Assembly (NCBI GenBank): GCA_011316305.1
Contig: SAUG01000035.1
Location: 248,001-312,000 of the forward strand
DNA length: 64,000 nucleotides
Direction: 5' to 3'
From: Rusavskia elegans
Taxonomy: Eukaryota; Ascomycota; Lecanoromycetes; Teloschistales; Teloschistaceae
This document shows, piece by piece, positions 37,829 to 51,713 of this stretch. Within the stretch, counting starts at the first letter, position 1. Every line of letters begins with the position of its first letter. Below the pieces are notes generated by a model. The model saw nothing but the letters and a program-made list of their open reading frames with translations, had not been told where the DNA came from and searched no databases. Both the position numbers and the translations under genes were made by a program.

Positions 37829-40800
37829 TAGCTAGTTAAAAAAATCGATTAGTTTATAAAATCTAGATAAAGCTGCGATATAGAATTTAAAATACTAAAA
37901 GTTTAATATATAGATAGCTAGAAATACTATTATTATATTTTTATAAATTTTAGTAAAGCTAAAAAAAAATTTAAAAAATAAATTAGAATTTAAATTAGAA
38001 ACTATATTAGATTAAAAAAATCTATAACTAAAAGTATACTAAAATCTAGTTTTTTAAATATAGAATATAGTAGATCTTGGATTAGCTAATTTATAACGAA
38101 TAAAAAAAATAAAGGAAAAATAAAATATAATTTCTAGAATCTATAGATATTTTTCTAGTACTATTAAATACCGTCGAAATTTATCTACTAGTAATTTTTA
38201 TTTTAATATTCTATCGATTTTAGTAGTAATACTTATAAAAATTAGTTATTAGAATCGTTTATTTCTTTATTAAAAGTTTAGAATAATCTAAATTATAGAA
38301 TTATTTTTAATATTTAATCTCTTTTTTAAAAAAGTATATTAAATTATATAAATTATAATTAAAGACTAATTCTTTAAATTTAATATCGAAGCTTTAACCG
38401 ATTAGATAGTTAAGAAAGTATTAGAATTAAAAATATAAACAACTTTCTATTAATTTTTATACTATAGATCTATATAATAATAATAATTATCTATAAATAA
38501 ATATATTGGCTTTTTTCTTTAATCATTTTTTCTTTTACTTTTTTAAAGATTATTATTTATAGCGGTATAAAGATCTAGAAAGATAGAAATTTTACTCTAT
38601 ATTTTCGATAGTCGTTATCTTTTTTCTAATCTATTATAGCTATAAACCGCTATATAACTATTTATAATTATAATATATATACTATAAAACATATCGGATA
38701 TTCTATATAGATTAAAAATAATACTATAAAATTAAAAAAATTTATAAAAGAATTTATTAATACTTTTAGTCTAGTCTAAAAAGTTTCCTAATATATCTAT
38801 TTTAGAATAAAAACGACCTAATTAAAATTTTTAGCCGATTCTATAAAGTTAATAGGATCGCTATTAACTAAACCGAAAAATAGTCTAAATAGTTTAATAA
38901 TATTATCGAAATCTATAAAATTATATATTTCTCCGCTACTATATATAACGAAATATTTAATCGGCTAATATAACTAGAACTACAATCTAAAAATAATTAA
39001 TTAATCGTATACCGGTTTAAAATTAAATCTATTACTTCCGAAGCTATTTATATTTTAGATAAATAAACGAGCGATAATAATAATATTAGAAAAAAAATAA
39101 AAATACTATCGACGAAGATAATAATAGTAGCGAAAATAGTAATATAGAGGTTAATAAAGGAATTTAATAAATAATCGAATAGATTTTACCTAAAAATATA
39201 ATTAAAGCTAGTGAAATAAAATATTTTTTTACTTTAAATATAGTAAATTAAATAATTACTTATTTTTTACTAATATATTTAGTAAAATTATAGTACTTCT
39301 AAGTATATATATTATTTTCGACTATATTTTATCGTAATTTCTAATATAGAAAATTATCGCGTATTAAAAAATAGAAAGAAATATATCGCCGTAAATAAAT
39401 AAATACCTAAATATTAATATAAATAATAGAAACTAGTAATAATAATTACCTTTAAACCTCTAATTTAAATTCGGCGACGAATTTATTCTAAATTTTAAGA
39501 AAGAACTTTAAATATATACTAATATTTTAAAATTTCTTTTTTTTTAAAAAACGATTAATCTTGGTTTTATAGAATGAAGTAGGGTATTTAAATAAATCTA
39601 GCTAATTAATCTTTCCTTTATTCTACTTTTATTTCTATATCTTTTTAATATTTTTTTTCTATTTTGTATACGTTAGAAGGCTTTTATAATAGTACAATAT
39701 ATTTAAAAGATTAAAAATATAGAATTCTATAGATCTATAGTCGGTATAGTAGATAATATCTATTTTTCTAATATTAGTCGAAGCTAAAACTATTAAAAAC
39801 GTTTTATTTATATTTATTATACAAAGATAAAGCGATACTAAATAATATTTAAAGGATGAAAAAATATTTTTATTTTTATTTAGACTAGAATTTAGTAGCG
39901 TGATTAGTATATTAATTTTAAGTTTAATTTCTAAAATAGCTATAGTATAGTAAAAGAAATTTAAAATAATATAAAAGATAAGGTATTATATATATATAGA
40001 TTATAGATATTTTAAAAATTTTCCGATCTAGCGCTAAAAAATATAATCGGTAGTTTAGTATATAAATTCTATATTAGGCTCGTTGCCGGTATTTTTACCG
40101 CGTCGATATATTAGAAAAATATAGGTTTTATAGGACTAGATAAAGGTAGTCCTGCTTAGTTATATATAATAAAGGTTTCAAAGCCGATATTAATATCTAC
40201 GAACTATTAATAGCGTATAAAGATAATCCCGGCCTATAATAGTAGTCTTAATATAATAGTAAAAACTCGGTATTCTAGCTAGCTCTACCTGATATTTTAG
40301 ATAATATTTATAAATTTTATATAAATAATCTATAATCTATTCTTCCAGATTTTTCGCTATATATATTCTAGTTTAATCTAGAATACTATTTCTAATATAA
40401 CGGTATTTTATTTTATTATTAATATTCGTTAAATACCGGATAGCTTTCGTTAGGAAAGAATCTACTATAGTAATCTATAATTTAGTAAAAACTTTATTGG
40501 AACCAACTATAGTTAGTAATATTAAATAAAAGAAATAAAGTATAATATTTAGCTAGATAGATAGATATAAGAAGTTAAAAGGACGAAATTAAAAGAATAA
40601 ATTTAAGAAATAGAAGGCTTTCTAGAAGTATTAAAGGGGTTTTTATATTTTAATAGTAGATTTTATAATAAATTACTATTTAATTATTTTCTAAACAGCG
40701 ATATACTTGTTAAAAGTTAACTATTTATTCTATAATAAAAGGAACGACGGAATTTTATATAATATTGATAGAATTATAGATTTAAAATAAATATAAAGCC

Positions 40801-43800
40801 TATAGTAATATAAGTTTACCTAGCTAAAGTATATATATATAGATCTAATAAGCTAATATTAAAAGTAAATATTACCCGCGTCTATAAATACCCGTTTAAT
40901 AATTTTAGCTAGACTATTTAAAGCGGTAAAGAACAGCGCTATACTACGCTAGAGCTACCTTTTACTATTAAAAAAGCTAATTCTAATCGATAATTAGTTT
41001 TTCCGAAACTATAAAATAAATCTATTAATCGCCGGTAATATTTAGACTTACCGGAAATACTTCGGCTTAAATAAAATATTTAATTCTATAATTATACCGT
41101 TTAGCTTTACTAATTTAAATAGCTATTTTTCGAAATATTTTTGTTCGAATATTTTAGTTTATTCTAGCGGTAATATTTATAATAATCTATTTTAACCCGA
41201 AATATAATAGATAGAATTTATTACTAGAAAAGTAATCTTTTATTTTAGATTATTTTTAAAAGCTTTTTACTAAAATATCATTAGAAAAGGAAATATATTA
41301 TAATTTAATAGGAAGTTTATCGATTATTATATAAAATAATATTATTAGTTAGATTAAAGAGTAATTACTCTATAAAACCTTTATACCGATTTCGATTAAA
41401 TATATTAAAGTCGTATCTACGATTAGTATAATCTAATATTTAATATCCTATAATTTTATAATATAAAAAATTCGTCTATTACTATTTTCTTGATTACTAT
41501 CTATAGAAAGATTACCGCGCCAGTAACTATATTTAGGCCGAAGCTACTATTAATTATAAAAAAACTCTATTTATAAATTTCTAGGGTCTATTAATAAAAC
41601 TATTATTTCTAATTAATATTAAATCTAATACGGCTTTATTTAAAATTATCGACTAATCTATCTTTCTTTTAGTAAAAGAATCTTTATTTAAATAGTAAAG
41701 AGGAGAAATTAGTAAAACTAGCTATTGTACTTTATTAGATCTATTCTAGTTAAAGAAAAGAAAAAAATTTATATATAGACGCGGATAAAATTAAATATAA
41801 TAATAGTCGTAATATAAAAAATTCTAGTTTATAATTAAATAGAATAGATCTATAGTTATAAATTTAGAACCGATATCTTTTCTATATACTCTATATACCA
41901 ATTTATCGGCGCGATATAGTATTTTATTATATTAAATAGATTTGAATAATAGTCTACTATCTAGAATATATTAATAAATAAACTACTATTTGATTATATT
42001 CTAATATAATTTCTATATTATAATCTATTAAAAATTAGTTTCCGATATTCTATATAAATAAAAGATAGTAAATTTATCTACTTTTCGATTAACTCGATTT
42101 GAAAATATAATTAATTTCTTTTAATTAAAATTTATAATCTTTTATTATAAAAATTTAACTTTTATACTATTTCGAATTAGAAAGTATAAAATTTAATATT
42201 TTATTCTAATTAGATATTGCTATATTTATTTTAATTAATACTATTACTACTATTACGACTATTATTATTATTATTTCTACTATTTTTTTAGCGTTAATAC
42301 TAATATTTTCCTCGTCTATACTATAAAGATTTACTATAAACGCAGTCTAAAACCTATTTTAGATATATTATAGATTTTATTTATATTTATTAACTTTTTA
42401 AAAATCGAAATCTATTTTAATATACTTGGTTATTAGTTAGCTACGTTATATAAATTCGTTCGGTCTAGAATTTTACTATTTTTAGATTCTCTTCTATTAT
42501 ATTACGAGTTTATTATTTACTAGTTATATTTATTTTAGAATATAAAGCCAATCGAGATATTCCGCTATAGTTTATATTAAATAGCGATATATAAATTATA
42601 TCTATATTTCCGAAACTTTTAAAAAAAGATAGATATAATATAGTATAGCTTATAGGAACTAATACGATATAAGATACTAGCTAGAGATTTAAAATATTAG
42701 AAAATAGACGATAGGTAGATTTCGTTATTACTATTAAAACTAGGAATTAAATATCTTCTAGAATTCATCGAAGCTGTCCTAACGAGATTAAATAATAGTG
42801 TAAAAAAGCTATTAGTCTACGCTAGCTAGCCTAGTATAAAAACTAGAAATAATAGAATTAAAATTTTCTAAAAATATAGAATCGCTTTAGATTTTATACC
42901 GATTAGCGAAAAACGATTTTCGACGTAATAGTACGAGATAATCTATATAATAATAAACTCGGTAGACGACTATTAAAAAACTTTCGAGAACCGATTATAT
43001 TATCTAGTATTATTTTATAATAAATATAGATTATAATACTAGAGCTTTTATTATCGCTAATATATAATGGAATCTACTAATTTACTAGTATAATATATTA
43101 ATCGTTTCCATTACTAGTTACTATATATTATTTCTCGCTAGAAACCGAAAATAGAAATTCTATAACCTTTATAATAAAAGATAGTAGTTTTAAAACTCGA
43201 TATATAGCTACGATAGAAGCTATAATATATATTTTAAATAAAAATTATTAGAAGATTCTAGTAATAATTTAATTAGAAATCCTTTTAATTTATAAAAAGT
43301 ATAATATAGTTTAGTAGTTAAGATAGTAATATTAATTAATCGGTTAACTTTTTTTAATCCGTTATAGCCCGGGGATATATCTATCTATTTAAAATGAAAT
43401 ACTCTATATTTTTAGTTTTACGTTATTAGCAGCTGAAAATAATACTATAGATATTTAAAATAGAGTTGTAATTAGTAATTACGATTTTACCGGATATAAT
43501 AGTATTAGGCTGCGAGTTTAATTTAACGTTACTCTTTAAATTTAAAAGAAAAAAATACTGATAAATATTTATAAATCCATAAAAAAAGTTTTTATTTAAT
43601 AGTTTAATTTTAATTTCTAGTAAAACGATAGTCGTTTATATATATAGAAATAAAAATAGAACTAGAAAATAATAATAATAATATTAGTAATAATTTTAAA
43701 GTAACGCTAGAAAATAATAATAGTATTCTAGTAAAAAAATACTTTTAATATAGTCTAGTAATAAATAATAGTTATATATTTAGCTATATTATCCGCTTTT

Positions 43801-44992
43801 CGACTTTTATAAATAATTATCTATAACGTTCTAACTTTATTTTTATTTATAGCTAAAGGTATCGACGTTTTTTATCGCGAACTTTATAGTTATAATATCG
43901 ATAACATTTTTCTACTTACAGGCTATTAGTATTAAATAGAAAGAGATTAGAGTTATTTTATTTATATATCGATTCGTTATAATAGTTTTTTATTATAGAA
44001 TCTATTAGCTTTAATATACGTCCGGTCCTACTTTTATACTATTAGAATTAAGCTATTAATTTTTTCTATTAATAACGCGAGCGTATTATTCTAAATTTTA
44101 GTTTAAAAAGCGATACGCTTCTAGAATCTCGAGAGCTTTCCCCTAATAATATCTACCTCTTTCTATTATTATTCGATAAGACGGAAAATTCTCTAAAAAT
44201 TTTCCGTAGTAGGTTTGTCTAATTTTTTAGCGATCTAATAGATCTATTCGATATATTTATATAAACTATTAACTCTTTTGTAGATATTTTCTTCTATTTT
44301 AGTTATATTTTTAAATAGAATATCTAATTTATTAACTAAAAAGTAATTCTAAATATTTAAAATATAGTCGAATTACTAATAGTAGTTTACCGAGTTATCT
44401 ATATAGGTTTAAAGATTAGAAAAGATTTGTTCTATATATATAATATAGTTATTCTAGCTATTAGACGAGAATATAGTAACGTCTATAGAATATCGGTATC
44501 CTAGTTTAATAAAGCTAGACGTATTAAAGATAGGGTTTTATTAACTAATAGTACGTATATAGAAAATAGACTAGTTATATATAAATAATTAAAAACTTAA
44601 AGTATTATAGAGTTATAGCTACTTTATTTATATTTTTAATTAAAGTACCGGCTAGAATATCGATATCTTTATCTTCGATTATATAGATATCTTTACTATC
44701 TTTATATTTCTAGCTATACTACTAGTAGAATTCTATAAAAACTAGTAGGTCGAAAATCTAATTTTTTTTTCTTTTTATATAAAATACTTTTATAATTTTA
44801 TATTAGATATTATTAGTAGTAAAAGCGATATATTTAGTTAGCTTTTAGATTTTACCGGTAGAAAATCTTTTACTAGTAATATCTATTTTAAAGAAAAGAC
44901 TTTATAGTATATTATATTATATTTAATCGTAATAAAAATAATATAGATAGACTATAAAAAGTAAAAGAATATAGAAAATATAGATAAAAAGA
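37829..44992. repeat. RIP-degraded repeat DNA, unclassified, right of the chromovirus
   Basis: CA/TG-depleted throughout. Plus-strand frames with RIP-type stops can be followed at about 37829-38290 (apparent continuation of 30540-31042) and 40060-42200, the latter rich in Gln, Lys and Pro codons. GC-richer pockets occur around 40060-40300 and 44020-44230. I see no LTRs, terminal inverted repeats or catalytic motifs that would classify it. Confidence 0.55.
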
Positions 44993-47896
44993 GTTATAGT
45001 TAGATAAATTTAATAGTAGGAATTAAGATTATATAAAAGAAAAAGCGAACTTTATAGATAAAAAAATTCTATTTTAATAGAAAAAATATTATAATATAGA
45101 TATAAAAAATTATAAAATATTGTTATTCCATTTAATTATTAGTAGTTCTAGTAATTATTTTTATAATTAGAATAGTAAATCCGATACTACCGTCTTTTAT
45201 TAAACGATTATATATTTTATTATAGATTAGTTTTAAGGCTTTTTACTAATCCGTTATTTAATTATTTGATATTCTATACTTTTATTTTTATTTCTAGTTA
45301 GAGTTATAGCTACTCCGCCTATTCAAACTTACTAGCCTAGTAAACTATCTCTACTATAGAATTAAACTATAATTATTAATCTATATTTAATTTATTAGAT
45401 ATAGTTAGATAAATATAATATTAAAACTATAAAATATAATAAAGTTTATAAATTAGAATATTACTAGCGCTAATAAATAGAAACTAATCGAAAAAAAAAG
45501 AAATACTATTAGTTAGGAAACTATTATATATATTATTAAATAGAATATTAATAAACGATAGATCTATATTAATGGTCTTTATATTATATCGGCAAGCGAA
45601 ATAAAACTATATTTAGAAAAAGCTAGTAATCTATCGATAGGTGATAACGCTATTATATATATTTATAAAATAATTCTAATATTTATATAAACTATTATAC
45701 TAAAGGTATTTCTTTTACTATTTACGTAGATATAATAGTATTGGACGCCGCTAATATATAATTTAGTAGTTTCTACGCCTTTATATTATCTAGTATAACC
45801 AGGCTATCGAATATCTATAGTATTAAAAACCGAATAGAAATAGATTTTTTATCGGATAATACTCTATCAGACGTATCTTCTAATTTAAATAACGAGCATC
45901 TAAATATATTTAAAGTTAAAATTATAGTATTTCGTATTAATAATAGCCGTTCGGATATTTAGATTTTCTAAAATACTAATCTAATATTTTTCTAATAGTT
46001 TAAATTAATCTAATCGCCTATAAAATTTTCTATAGCTAATTCTATATCGACAAGCGGTTATACCGTTTATAAAACGAAAAGATTACTATTTAGATTATAT
46101 TAGGCTCTAGTTTTTTTATCGTATTTTTTATTAGAATCTTGAATTTAAATCGTAATAATACTATTAGCGATATATCGATACTATCTATTTCTTTTAACTT
46201 TTTCTTTATTAACGACTAGGTCGATTACTATAATACTATTAATATTTCTATTAGATTTTTTTTCAATTAATATTTTATTTACTACTCTATTTATATTAAT
46301 TATTTTAGTAGCTAAATTTATTAATATATCGATTATTATAGCTTTAGATAGTATTACTATAAAGTTTTACTAATAATTTATAGTCGGCGGATTCTATTTA
46401 TTTTTCTATAGTTTATTTCCGATATTTAAAATATTTTTTTTTCTAAAACTTATTTTTTTTATATAACCTTTTTTTAAATATAGATAGATCTTTACTAGAA
46501 AGCTAAAATCGATATTAATAATTTTAATAGTATTTTTTAAGTCTTAAATCTTTTTAGAAACCGCTGTAGTTATTATATAGAAATAATCGAAAGTCTTTTA
46601 CCTAGCTCTAGAATATCTAAAAAAGGAAAGAAAAAAATTTTTTATAAATTTTCTACTTTTTATAAAGTAGTAAATAGTTTTTATAAAATATTACTAGATT
46701 TCTATCGATATATTTCTTTATTTATAGCCGTACTAGTTTTATATATCGAATAGACCGACGTTATTATTAAATAAAATCTTAATAGTCGTTTAAATAATAT
46801 CTAATTGGAGTAATAGAAAATCTATAATAATATTTTAAATTCTATAATATTATTATAGAAAAGATATAGGGAAATTAAAGATAGTAAAATCTAAACTATA
46901 GAGAAAATTTAAAATACTATCGATCTAGTAGCCGGATTTATTAAAAATATTAAAAGATTTTAATAATAAAATATAGACGCGATATAGATTAAAATATATT
47001 TCTAGTTTTTTCGACGACGGTTTTTCCGTTTTTTAAATTAAATATAGTACGAATCTATAGAGTTCCGCGATAACCGTATTATTTTTAATATAGTTTAACG
47101 CTTTTTTAATAGATTTATTTTTAATATCTATAGATTTCTATATATCTTTTCGAATAATATTACTAAATTGAATATAGATTTTAAAAATATAGTAGTGAAA
47201 TTCTATAAAAATAACGTTAAATTATTTTTAGATTCCGATAATATATTTTTATTATATATCTAGTATAGTAAATATAAAGTTTAAATATAATATATTTAGA
47301 ATAGTATCGGCAGTTCGCGAAAAACTAAATCGAAAAAGATTAATAATAGATTTATATCTAAAACTAAAGATAAAATTATAGAATAAAAACTATAAATATT
47401 AGTTTTTACTATTCTATATATTTATAAATTTATATATTATTTAATAGTAGAATTTTTTTTTATAATTATAGTTTATACTATTTCCATTTAACTATTATAG
47501 TTTAGTATTATAGTACTATAAAATTAAATCTAATTAAATATCTTAGAATATATATAGATTCTTAGTATATTAAACCTTTATATATACGGAAATACTATAG
47601 CTTTTTATTTTATATTACTCTAATTATCTCGAAATACGGATAAAAAGACGTAACAAGCTCTATATTTACTACTATAATAGAGATAGAAGTATATAAAAAT
47701 ACTATAGTAATATTTTCTATTGTCGGCTATTAAAATATCGGAAAAATAATAGATTCTATTTTTATTACTCTTTCTAAAAACGGTTATAGTTATACTAAAA
47801 ACTAGATATTTAAAATACAAAAATTATCTTTAATTTTTGTATTCTACTAAAATTTTCTAATTTTAATATTATTTAAAAGTATATATTTTTATTTAC

Positions 47897-48359
47897 TATA
47901 TATTTATAGGGCTTGAGTGGCGCAGTGGCAACGCTGCGTGACCTGGCGGCCCAACGGATCCAATATTCCATTTCGGAGTTAACGGATTTAAATCCAGCGG
48001 GTCGGGAGTTCGAATCCCTCGAAGGTTAACCAAATATTTGAGTTTTTTCTATCGACAAAGTCGATTTTATACAGAGTTTTTATATATAGAAAGTTTATAT
48101 AGTAGATTTTCTTAGCTTAAAATAGCCGATTTAATTAAAGTAAATCGAGTTAATTAAAATTAAATAGATCAAGGTTTTCCTAAACAAGGTTTAGTCCAGA
48201 TCTAGCCTCTTCGGGGGTCCTAAAATTTGAGTTCTAGGTAAAAATACTTGAATATCAAATAATTACGTAATCTGATCGGTTTAGCGCCTCTAGCGTTAAA
48301 ATCGTAACAGACTAAAATTAAAATCCGAATGATTAATCGTATATAAATATATATTTATA
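47897..48359 (+). mobile_element. SINE-like retroelement with 12-bp target duplication
   Basis: The insert 47909-48347 (439 bp) is bracketed by identical 12-mers tatatatttata at 47897-47908 and 48348-48359; copy A has the uninterrupted site at about 14437. The 5' head contains a perfect pol III A box (TGGCGCAGTGG, 47918-47928) and a near-perfect B box (AGTTCGAATCC, 48007-48017), spaced about 79 nt apart. The head 47909-48050 keeps many CA/TG dinucleotides and is far GC-richer than the host repeat; the rest is moderately AT-rich. The tail ends in gattaatcgtatataaa. The head does not fold into a complete cloverleaf for me, so a tRNA-derived SINE is more likely than a functional tRNA with a long intron. 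Confidence 0.82.
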
Positions 48360-48948
48360 AATAATATTTCCGTTTCTATAATAATTCTATATCTCTATAT
48401 TCTAAAACTGTTTACTAAATTCTAAAAAAGCGACTGGTAATAACTATAAAAATATAATTTTAATTTTAAAAATATAATATTATAGTCGGACCGTTATATA
48501 AATTTATTTAACGATATTTGAATAATAATAATATTAAAAAACTTCTATAGTACTATTATAATAGTAAATTATTTACCGATTTTAGATATTTTAGTCCGCT
48601 AACTAAATTTAGACGTAATAAACGATCTTTTATTTTAATAAATTGATAAGCTGTATATATATATAGCCTTCTAAAATTTAATCGACTAACTATATAGTAA
48701 ACTACTATTCTAATCTCTTGCCAATAAAAAATATAACTAATATAATATATAATTCCTATAAATAATATTAAAACTATAAATATAGGAAATACTATTTTTC
48801 TATTAACGATTATTATTAAAAAGCTATAATTATAACTTTTTATTATTAAACGTTATATTTTCGAAATAATATTAAACTATTAGGCAGCGCTATATAATAT
48901 TATTAAAATTTTAATTTTAATTTTTTATACGATATAATTTAAATACCG

Positions 48949-49440
48949 GTATTATTTTATCTATAATATTAGTCGACTAGATAGCTTTTTTCTATATATT
49001 CTAATACTAGAATTTATTTATAGACTAATTATCTATAAAATGCTTTCTGATTTCGAAATATATAGATAAAGAATTTATTAAAAATCTAGTTAAATATCGA
49101 AACTATCTATATTTTAAAAAGCAGAATTTTATATTAAAACTATTATTTTATCTATAATATTAATCTATTAGATAATTATTATCTAGATATTTAGATACTA
49201 GAATTCTTTTATAGATTAAATATCTATAGAATACTTTTTTAGTATCGAGATATATAGTTAAAAGGCTCGTCTAAAATTTTAGTTAAAAATCGAAACTATC
49301 TAATAATATCCGATATATTAAAAAATAGATTTTTATATCGATACTATTACTTTATCTATAATATTAATCTATTATATAGCTATTAGCTATATATTCTAAT
49401 ATTAGAATTTTTTTATAAATTAATTATCTATAGGATACTT
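48949..49440 (+). repeat. Three tandem units of about 195-200 bp in copy B
   Basis: Counterpart of the triplication at 14985-15480 in copy A; units start with attattttatctataatatta-like sequence near 48950, 49142 and 49346. Confidence 0.65.
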
Positions 49441-50733
49441 TCCTAGTTTTATATTATATAAAATAAACGGCTTCTAAAACGATAATAAAAATCTCTAATA
49501 TTAAAAAAATTAAAACCGGAAGTTATAGCCCGTAATAAATCTAAAATTATTAAAATAATTATAAAAGAAATACTAGAGATTTATAGTTCGATTATATATT
49601 TTCTATATCTATATAAACTATAGAAATAATAAAAACTTTTAAATAGAAAAGAGAAAATAGATATTTATTACTAGAAAAGCGTACTATAATATTATATTAG
49701 GCTAGTATAATTTCGGATTTATCTATTAGCGTTTATAAAAAAAAGAAAAACCTTTTTTAAATAATAGAATCTTTAATTCCTCTAAAATCTAAAAGATTAT
49801 AAATAGATTCTAAAAAGTTTACCCGAAAGAATTAACGAAACTATAAATAAGCCGATCGGAAAAAATAGTAAAAAAGGATATATATATATTATAGATTATC
49901 TATAGAATTGAAATTTTTTAATAATAATAAATTATTAAACGCTATTTATCTATATTTATTATATATTACTAATATTTCTTTATAAAATAAAAATTCGATA
50001 TTAAACGGATTGAAATTTATATATATATTTAACTAGATAAAACCTTATATTATTTATTTAAAATAATTTTATATTAGGCTTTAATTTCTATATAGATATT
50101 TTCTAGAATATTTCTAAAAACTATAAATAAACGCCTAAACGGTTTATTAGATAGAAATAGATATATAGACCTAATATTTTCTCCGTTAAATTTATAAAAG
50201 TCTTTCTATCGAATTTAATTATCGCTGTTTTAAATATTTTAGATATTTCCGTCCTAGATTTCTAGGACGGAAATAATATCTGATAATTAATTATTTAGTT
50301 ATCGATATTTATATATATCGTTTAATCCGAAAAATATATAATTCTAAATAATATAATAATCTTTTCCGGAATAGTAAAAAATGATCTAAATTAAAAACTT
50401 CTAAAATATAGATAATTTAATTACTACTAGTACGATACTATAATTATTTTAATAAAAAAAAAACTAGTTTAAAATAAACTATATCCGAAAATAGCCGTAT
50501 TTCTATTAAATTAATATTCTAATAATATTCTAATTTATATTTATAATTATAAAAATACCCGCGTCTATTTTATTATTGCTAATATAGATTACTTATTAGA
50601 TACGGTAAAGGAAATTCTAATTAGATATATTTTAGAATAGCCGTAATTTTCTCTAAATTACTTTATTAAAATATTTCGTTATAGCTATTAATAACTCTAA
50701 TAATTCTATCGAAAAAACAGACTATAATTATAT

Positions 50734-51713
50734 CTATTTAGTTATTTGTTTTAGCTTTGATATCCGGTAAACCAGTGGTTCGATAAATAAATCAAATATT
50801 AATATACTAGTATTAAATATTCGGTAAAATAATTTATATTCTAGTTTAAATAATATAAATAACAGTTCTATAAAATTTTAATTTAAATTTATTTAATAAT
50901 ATAACGTATTTTTTTACTAATAATTTAACCAACGTAGAATTTTTATAGATAAATATATCTCGCAGTTATCGCTTTTTTTTCTTTTACTAATAATACAAGC
51001 CTTTTATATATACTATAATTTACTAAAATTCTTTATATATGTATATATCTCCGTTATAGCTATACTATAACTAAATTGGACGATAGTATCTATATTTATA
51101 ATAACTATATCTATCCGCGCGATTATCGACTATTTTATTTTAGCTAGAGTAATCTATTCCGATTTCGATAAAAATTTCTTTTTTACCGCTTTTAAAATAT
51201 ACTATCCGATTTCTCTATTTCCTTTTAATTTAATCGGCCGAATAAAGTTTCTAGCTATAGTAGCTAGCGTACTAGTAGGCGACTCTAGAGCTAATAACCT
51301 TTTTAAAGCTACGTAGGCTAAAAAATACTTTAATAGTTTAGCGGAACGTTTAGGTACGGGTTATATAATAAATATAATCGAAGAAACGGACGTAGATAAT
51401 TATTTCGCAGTATAGTAGATAGATATAACGGAAATATTAGAAGCTGATAATTATATATAATATCGAGAAAAGATTGGATATATAGTATTTAAATATAATA
51501 GAAAATTCGTAATCGAATAAAAAAGGAAATAGTTAAATAAAAGTAATTAACTACGTTATAAATCTTGCCTGACGAACTATATACCTTTAGCTATAAAAAT
51601 TTCTTTATATATAAAATATAACAATCGTTACCGTATATAACGTTGATGGAATATATATATATATATATATAACGATTTAATATAATTTCAGATAGAAATC
51701 TATTAGAAAGGAA
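50734..51713. mobile_element. 980-bp non-LTR-like element, copy 2
   Basis: Homologous along its length to 8094-9074. Inserted into copy B; copy A has the empty site (actataattatatcttta near 16749). Flanked by tataattatat at 50723-50733 and 51714-51724, an 11-bp duplication. The best-preserved part (about 51180-51420) has higher GC and a frame open for about 50 codons corresponding to that in copy 1. The right part has a longer (TA)n run (about 51652-51672). Confidence 0.75.

Noticed and set aside
47620..47820. 66-codon open frame on the minus strand
   Set aside because: Lies within RIP-degraded copy B, composed mainly of Ile/Tyr/Phe/Lys/Asn codons as expected of AT-rich noise, and the homologous part of copy A does not support it.
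47909..48030. Functional tRNA gene with a long intron
   Set aside because: A and B boxes are good, but I could not pair acceptor and T stems properly, and the segment sits in an insert with target duplications, so a tRNA-derived SINE head is preferred.
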